Of a stretch of 7,754 bases of DNA, positions 6,201-7,754 are shown one piece after another. Origin of the DNA: Candidatus Altarchaeales archaeon WOR_SM1_86-2 (GTDB lineage Archaea > Altiarchaeota > Altiarchaeia > IMC4 > MCBC01); the NCBI GenBank assembly GCA_001723855.1, contig MCBC01000066.1, forward strand, positions 1 to 7,754. The letters run 5' to 3'. A model generated the notes under the pieces. It did not search any database, was not told the origin of the DNA, and saw nothing but the letters and a program-made list of their open reading frames with translations. Position numbers and translations under genes: made by a program. Every line of letters starts with the position of its first letter. Position 1 is the first letter of the stretch.

Positions 6201-7273
6201 TGCATGGTTCGTTATACGGGTCATAATAAGTTGTTTCATTATTGTTTGTTTCATTGTTTTCCGTATCATTATCCTCATCGCAAAAAGGAAAGGTGGATAG
6301 TATATTAACTCCCGGTGCCGCAACTTCTATTTCCGCACCCACGCTGCTGAAATAAGCCAATTCATCGTTCTTATCCACTGCTGAAACCGCCATTACTTCA
6401 TCATACCTTGCAGGATACGAAATCGGTCCGTAATTTCCCGCGGCGGCGGCAATGAAAACACCGCTCTCGTGAGCATATTTTACAGCATCCTCCAGCATAT
6501 AATCATTGTAAGATCCGCCCCAGCTGATACTTATAACATCCGCACCGGCGACCGTGGCATGAATTATTCCCATGGCACAGTCCCACGACCACCCATAACC
6601 TTCATAATCAAGAACTTTTACACCCATAACTTTTACCTGTGCAATTCCCGCTATTCCTACCCCGTTATTTGTCTCAGCCGCTGCAATACCTGCACAGTGA
6701 GTTCCGTGCCCGTTGTCATCCATCGGGTCGGAATCATCATTTACAAAATCATATCCTGAAGGTAAGTAATTATTTGCCAGATCTTCATGCGTGTAATCAA
6801 TGCCTGTATCCACTATCGCTATTATAATAGCGTCGCTTCCGTTTATCGTATCCCATGCACCTTCCGCTTTAATATTTTTTGGGCCGTATTGAAGTTTATA
6901 CTTGGGATCGTTTGGTATCATAACCGCTTTAACCATGTGGTTTAGTACGGCATATTTTATTGCAGGGTCGTCTTTTATTGCATTTATAAATTCTTCCTCA
7001 TCCCCAACATTAACCTTAACAAGCATGGAATTCAATAAATTACTTGTACCGGTAACCTGCCCGCCATTGCCGGTTATTACCGCGTTTACATCAGCAAGCA
7101 GTATCCCCTGCTCCGTCTCCCGCGGCACAGACGACGCTGATGCCTCCTGAAAATAAAATAAGAAGCATCATTATAATAAAGCTGCTCAATAAATTATAAA
7201 TTTTATAAGTTTTTTTAATATTCGTATCAAAATTGTTATTAAAAACCCCGTTTATATTATTTTTTTCTTTCAT
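1..7273 (-). CDS. Giant secreted mosaic protein: subtilisin-like S8 protease with VWA, DUF11, cohesin, dockerin, TSP3 and beta-propeller domains (3' end outside window; one frame change)
   Basis: Translating the minus strand gives a stop-free frame from 7167 to base 1, with codons ending cleanly on base 1. It therefore continues beyond the window. Known families recognised in order are the I9 prodomain, S8 peptidase (D155, H189, N280, S369), DUF11 repeats, VWA, cohesin, dockerin, TSP3, FG-GAP-like propeller and a DLGDAPDS domain. The likely role is an exported, calcium-stabilised surface protease that also binds proteins or glycans. Substrate and partners are unknown. The start is placed at the ATG at 7273 because it opens a convincing signal peptide. 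That peptide lies one frame away from the protease, so the gene as written needs a +1 shift between 7167 and 7094. No start in the protease frame provides an export signal. Many Cys residues and N-x-S/T sites fit an extracellular location. The protease and reading frame are near certain; overall function is inferred. Confidence 0.93.
283..548 (-). other. Cys-rich CGDGxC module 4 and linker
   Basis: CGGSYCGDGICDPAENITNC leads to PEDCACQF, then a further Cys cluster (PCSGGCEEGYCCVQSNPELC, then EC). This is followed by a Tyr/Thr-rich linker ending SIDYTYSQYQ. The first part is a full copy of the CGDGxC...NCPxDC module; the second is a different small disulfide unit. The stretch connects the propeller to the DLGDAPDS domain. 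Confidence 0.75.
763..816 (-). other. DWPFFRHDIKRTGFYG motif inside the seventh propeller blade
   Basis: KDWPFFRHDIKRTGFYG lies between SSPSLADRDD and KDLEIYIGSNDWYLYLL. The W-P-x-F-R-H-D-x-x-x-T-G-x-Y pattern is a known short motif of FG-GAP/PQQ-type secreted proteins, usually seen beside rather than within blades. Here it adds about 30 residues in the position of the calcium loop, so this blade probably lacks that loop. Confidence 0.6.
1500..1638 (-). other. Cys-rich insert within the third propeller blade
   Basis: After SSPAVADV the blade is interrupted by HPVCVDDAECMGDEYCGG, then six residues later by C-SGYDPPDYPGVCVCDE, before the blade resumes as GPEIIIGNNPENSLWAFDG. Six Cys in about 35 residues suggest a small disulfide knot. 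The spacing CxxDxxCxxxxYC loosely recalls small secreted Cys-knot modules, but no family is certain. It would stick out from the propeller rim. Confidence 0.7.
2112..2232 (-). other. Cys-rich CGDGxC...NCPxDC modules 2 and 3, in tandem
   Basis: Module 2 is CGDDYCIYPYENPENCPEDC and module 3 is CGDGYCDANENESNCPQDC. They are joined by ST and followed by GVCGNGVSDNG. They share their final Cys pattern with modules 1 and 4. They link the calcium stalk to the beta-propeller and probably form two small disulfide-locked beads. Confidence 0.8.
2233..2460 (-). repeat. TSP3 calcium-binding repeats, second block (about three units plus a terminal half)
   Basis: The array continues after the insert as DGVGDACDNCPEEYNPDQED, then two DECDNC units, and ends TDVDGEGDVCDC, which runs into the Cys modules. 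The 69-bp period and the codon spelling (AAC TGC CCC GAA GAA TAT AAC) are the same as in units 4-5 before the insert. The insert therefore interrupted one pre-existing repeat family. Across both blocks there are about eight full units, one of them split. Confidence 0.95.
2461..2805 (-). other. About 115-residue beta-rich domain inserted inside a TSP3 repeat
   Basis: The array stops at NDTDG, then VVYYDYCASTATAPHMIQGS begins a segment that ends ITDIWIYEA. After this DGVGDACDNCPEEY resumes the interrupted unit. The 345-bp insert keeps the frame. Alternating strands (HFFTLEFQYNL, NYFVEVDLDN, DGILVFDY, GNVILSIDG, ITDIWIYE) suggest a jelly-roll or carbohydrate-binding-module-like sandwich with one Cys pair. 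I cannot name the family with confidence. Its job may be ligand or glycan binding, displayed from a stiff calcium stalk. Confidence 0.7.
2806..3162 (-). repeat. Thrombospondin type 3 (TSP3) calcium-binding repeats, first block (about five units, 69-bp period)
   Basis: The units read D-x-D-x-D-G-x-G-D-A-C-D-N-C-P-x-x-Y-N-P-x-Q-x-D, 23 residues (69 bp) each. Five occur here, starting at LDMDGIPNMYDNCPE and ending in NDTDG, where the array is broken. Each binds calcium through the Asp-rich run and is locked by a Cys pair. At DNA level 2811-2871 is identical to 2880-2940 over 61 bases, so these copies arose recently or are kept alike. Units 2-3 spell the motif CCT GAT GAA TAT AAT CCT; unit 4 onward spells it CCC GAA GAA TAT AAC CC. 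These are two sub-families. Confidence 0.95.
3163..3240 (-). other. Cys-rich CGDGxC...NCPxDC module 1
   Basis: CTGGYCGDGECQPEAWESPQ is followed by NCPVDC. This is a small disulfide-rich unit of the CGDGxC-(x)n-ENxxNCPxDC type. The same unit recurs three more times in the protein, always at the border between larger domains. The function is probably that of a rigid spacer. This type of module is common in very large secreted proteins of uncultured archaea and some bacteria. Confidence 0.8.
3253..3450 (-). other. Dockerin-like duplicated calcium-loop domain
   Basis: Two dockerin half-repeats are visible. The first is YCDGDIDMYDWWYSYLGFEY; the second is GDFNDNGEINNYDFFKFARA, followed by FGSEY. 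Each carries an Asp/Asn-rich EF-hand-like loop followed by a helix, as in type I dockerins (G-D-x-N-x-D-G-x-I-x-x-x-D). The first loop is shortened (CDGDIDMYD), so its calcium binding may be weaker. It lies directly after the cohesin-like domain. It could bind that domain in the same or a neighbouring molecule; this is inference only. Confidence 0.8.
3457..3879 (-). other. Cohesin-like domain
   Basis: Residues about 1132-1273 run from GPKVEIIAPECVYIGQDFTA through DVKVKGSDIAGIDYEMMCDP, YSDGSFFWG and HIDLYADDIGMTVLDL to SIIDAQVIVTPC. This follows the cohesin pattern: 'v-x-G-x-x-f-x-v-x-V' strand, 'y-x-x-x-y-D-P' strand, an eG-x-f-f turn, an 'i-x-l-x-A' strand and a closing v-x-v strand. Cohesins bind dockerins, and in archaea they often sit in large secreted proteins unrelated to cellulosomes. 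A dockerin-like segment follows immediately. Confidence 0.75.
3930..4290 (-). other. DUF11-like beta-sandwich 3
   Basis: It starts TPYIVVNKKGPEEAYPGEII and continues EYALKVKNVGAYNAMICDEF. It then has CWYLEDLDEIEEITLVLQV and closes LLNNTVNYTWNCGESD. The motif order and Cys positions match copy 1, including ICD and CWY. This copy is uninterrupted and serves as the reference for recognising the split in copy 2. Confidence 0.8.
4348..5499 (-). other. DUF11-like beta-sandwich 2, split by a VWA domain
   Basis: The first part (5499-5014) has IYPGEEMTYEIYAWNT, GWICDRL, FVDADP and LCWYIDTLD. After an aromatic, Cys-rich loop comes the strand RYVEVTVKVSEDF. In copies 1 and 3 that strand runs on to the closing motif LNNT-x-x-x-TWNC. 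Here the closing motif (EIDNMAEVSWTCDSG, 4392-4348) appears only after the whole VWA domain. The VWA domain therefore seems to be inserted in the last loop of this sandwich, rather than placed between two complete domains. Confidence 0.7.
4426..5013 (-). other. von Willebrand factor A (VWA) domain with MIDAS-type metal site
   Basis: ADFAFVLDTTGSMECRIAPM starts the domain, with the metal-ion motif DxTGS at 4989 downward (residues 762-766). AMIMMTDTYGFDP supplies the later MIDAS Asp, and GVAIYPIVAEEGYGVYID with LKRMAQETGGQYYAF is the usual last third of the fold. The middle helix region has GGCGGASYLAAMNWML in place of the common GGDGPE motif, so the MIDAS Thr is not obvious. VWA domains bind protein ligands through a bound divalent metal. 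Here it is held out from a DUF11 sandwich next to the protease, and its ligand is unknown. Confidence 0.9.
5536..5904 (-). other. DUF11-like beta-sandwich 1
   Basis: The stretch begins RVTIEKENG and includes AYPGEIINYKLTIKNNGDEP, VWVCDHLP and CWYDD. It ends LNNTAQVTWNCEP. This is the DUF11 or conserved-repeat pattern: proline-glycine turn, 'x-y-x-v-x-N-x-G', 'v-x-D-x-l-P', and a final 'x-N-x-a-x-V' strand. Such domains are passive stalk or adhesion modules of surface proteins. Extra Cys pairs unique to this protein recur at the same places in the other two copies. Confidence 0.8.
6020..6905 (-). other. Subtilisin-like serine protease catalytic domain (peptidase family S8)
   Basis: All S8 signatures are present in order. 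IIIAIVDTGIDYTHEDL carries the catalytic Asp (codon 6810-6808, D155). DDNGHGTHCAGIAAA carries the catalytic His (6708-6706, H189). The oxyanion Asn is in AAAAGNYGP (6435-6433, N280). GTSMAAPHVAGVAAL carries the nucleophile Ser (6168-6166, S369). The domain should be an active endopeptidase outside the cell. A Cys-bounded acidic loop of 27 residues (6282-6202) sits just before the Ser motif. It holds three N-x-T sequons (NDT, NET, NET) and is not a standard part of the fold. The domain ends around WYGYGKVDANESV, the usual last helix of subtilases. Confidence 0.97.
6940..7107 (-). other. I9-type inhibitor prodomain of the subtilase
   Basis: Residues about 57-112 read GILLADVNAVITGNGGQV, then LLNSMLVKVNVGDEEEF, then DDPAIKYAVLN. 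This is the usual subtilase propeptide layout: a strand, a helix ending at GG-x-V, a central strand, a helix, and a final dp.vkyve.n motif. Such prodomains assist folding and inhibit the enzyme until they are cleaved off. Its presence just after the signal peptide supports joining the two frames. The first strand is short and sits at the frame break, so its N-terminal limit is uncertain. Confidence 0.75.
7105..7108 (-). other. Likely frame-change site: G4 run between signal peptide and prodomain
   Basis: Both frames are open only between 7167 and 7094, so the change must lie there. The coding strand has a run of four G at 7108-7105. Removing one G joins the two frames as ...CAAGDGAGILLADVNAV, which leads straight into the prodomain. 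This makes a one-base insertion, in the cell or in the read, the simplest account. An AGGAGG sequence at 7148-7143 in the coding strand could pause ribosomes, but there is no slow stop codon next to it as in the prfB +1 shift. The exact position is inferred. Confidence 0.5.
7121..7273 (-). other. Sec-type signal peptide in frame +1 relative to the protease
   Basis: The ATG at 7273 opens a 60-codon frame that ends at TGA 7093-7091. It begins MKEKNN and carries a KK pair at residues 20-21. A hydrophobic stretch of about 20 residues (LLSSFIIMMLLILFSGG) follows, then ISVVCAA, which is a plausible signal peptidase cleavage site after residue 51. The Cys is preceded by Val-Val, so this is not a proper lipobox. 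On its own the 60-residue product would be a pointless exported stub. Its hydrophobic segment ends where the prodomain of the next frame begins, so I read it as the N-terminus of the large protease. No Shine-Dalgarno is visible; the bases before the ATG are TTAATTAAAA. Confidence 0.8.
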
Positions 7274-7358
7274 TTTTAATTAATTTATTATTTTTTAATT
7301 TTTAATTCCGGATTGGTTTTAGATTGATGTTATATATTATATTTTTATTGTTTATATA
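7274..7358. other. AT-rich intergenic region between the two minus-strand genes
   Basis: 85 bp with only 10 G or C bases. No hairpin followed by a T run is seen for the upstream gene on the minus strand, and no Shine-Dalgarno lies before the ATG at 7273. The gap is long enough to hold a promoter for the protease gene, so the two genes may or may not be co-transcribed. Confidence 0.8.
7331..7347 (-). promoter_or_regulatory. Possible TATA or -10 element for the protease gene
   Basis: The coding strand reads AAATATAATATATA here. This would serve as an archaeal TATA box, with initiation about 25 nt downstream and a short leader, or as a bacterial -10 (TATAAT at 7341-7336). No good -35 hexamer lies upstream. 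In sequence this AT-rich such matches occur by chance, so the call is weak. Confidence 0.25.
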
Positions 7359-7754
7359 TTATGGGCAGTAATAAGTGCAACCTGTTGTGCCATTATCATT
7401 CCATCCGTCCGGCGTGCTGCATGTATTATCATCCCCGGAAGTCGTCAGCCAGTTACCTGAACCGAAGTCCAGCAGGGTGTTCCCGCAGACAATGTTTGAG
7501 TTTATTGTTGAATCCGAATCTTTTGAGTAAATCCCGTAATAATTATTTAAAATTACATTTTCCTGGAGAACATTGTCTGAGGAAAATTGCAGGTAAATTC
7601 CGTATAGGTTTGAACTGGCGGTATTACTGTTTATATCGTTATTGTTTGAAGAGCGGTCTAAAAGAATCCCTCGACCGTTTGAATTTACATTGTTGTTAAG
7701 TACATTATTATTGTTTGATGAATACCTCAGGGAAATTCCGTTAAAATTATTTGA
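7359..7754 (-). CDS. C-terminal part of a secreted right-handed parallel beta-helix (NosD/PbH1-type) protein, 5' end outside window
   Basis: The frame is open from the right edge to TAA at 7361-7359, giving 131 residues. It reads as repeated 20-25-residue coils: NFNGISLRYSSNNNNVLNNN, then GRGILLDRSSNNNDINSNTA, NLYGIYLQFSSDNVLQENVI and YYGIYSKDSDSTINSNIV. The G-I-x-L-x-x-S-x-x-N-x-I-x-x-N rhythm is that of parallel beta-helix repeats. In secreted proteins these form a long solenoid that binds or degrades polysaccharide, or acts as an adhesin. No catalytic residues can be assigned from this fragment. After the last coil comes a Cys-containing tail, CGNTLLDFGSGNWL, then SGDDTCSTPDGWNDNGTTGC and TYYCP. 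It probably caps the solenoid through disulfides. It lies 85 bp upstream of the protease gene on the same strand, and both products are extracellular. Confidence 0.85.
   Translation of the reverse strand, partial: SNNFNGISLRYSSNNNNVLNNNVNSNGRGILLDRSSNNNDINSNTASSNLYGIYLQFSSDNVLQENVILNNYYGIYSKDSDSTINSNIVCGNTLLDFGSGNWLTTSGDDNTCSTPDGWNDNGTTGCTYYCP

Noticed and set aside
5997..6323. A 108-codon minus-strand frame starting MRHRELIYYPP
   Set aside because: It overlaps the S8 domain around the catalytic Ser in another frame and has no recognisable domain.
7123..7135. Lipoprotein signal (lipobox) at SVVC
   Set aside because: The residue before Cys is Val, where lipoboxes need Gly, Ala or Ser.
7143..7148. 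AGGAGG as a Shine-Dalgarno for a separate start of the protease frame
   Set aside because: The first possible start in that frame, GTG at 7128, is about 14 nt away, too far for a usual site, and would give a protease with no export signal.
7091..7273. The 60-codon frame as an independent small gene
   Set aside because: It is a signal peptide that ends inside the prodomain region of the next frame; it makes sense as the N-terminus of the protease.
7274..7358. Rho-independent terminator after the beta-helix gene
   Set aside because: No stem-loop is visible on the minus strand; the T runs are on the other strand and the region is simply AT-rich.

Overview
The window is almost entirely one very large secreted-protein gene on the minus strand, plus the 3' end of a second secreted-protein gene upstream of it. 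No RNA gene, CRISPR array, insertion sequence or plus-strand gene is supported. The large reading frame is open from about 7167 to the left edge without a stop. It runs off the window, so its C-terminus and stop are not visible. Counting from an ATG at 7273 and correcting one frame change near 7105-7108, at least 2,424 residues are present. Residue numbers below use that corrected numbering.

Domain order from N- to C-terminus (right to left in the window): signal peptide; I9-type inhibitor prodomain; subtilisin-like S8 protease with a complete Asp/His/Ser triad; three DUF11-like beta-sandwiches, the second split by a von Willebrand factor A (VWA) domain; a cohesin-like domain; a dockerin-like pair of calcium loops; a Cys module; thrombospondin type 3 (TSP3) calcium repeats split by a roughly 115-residue beta-rich insert; two more Cys modules; an FG-GAP/PQQ-like beta-propeller with about eight blade motifs and its own Cys-rich insert; a fourth Cys module; and a DLGDAPDS (GEVED-like) domain cut by the window edge. 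Upstream on the same strand, 7359-7754 encodes the end of a right-handed parallel beta-helix protein with a Cys-rich tail. An 85-bp, very AT-rich gap (10 G/C bases) separates the two genes.

The organism is AT-leaning. It makes large, calcium-rich, disulfide-rich and sequon-rich extracellular mosaics. Cohesin and dockerin modules in one chain, CGDGxC...NCPxDC modules, NosD-like beta-helices and no visible Shine-Dalgarno before the ATG fit an uncultured archaeon, possibly DPANN. An uncultured bacterium with similar surface proteins cannot be excluded, and there is no marker gene to decide.

The two genes look like a surface or secretome locus: a beta-helix adhesin or carbohydrate-binding protein beside a giant protease-adhesin. 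The most unusual points are the repeated insertion of one domain inside another and the frame break between signal peptide and prodomain.
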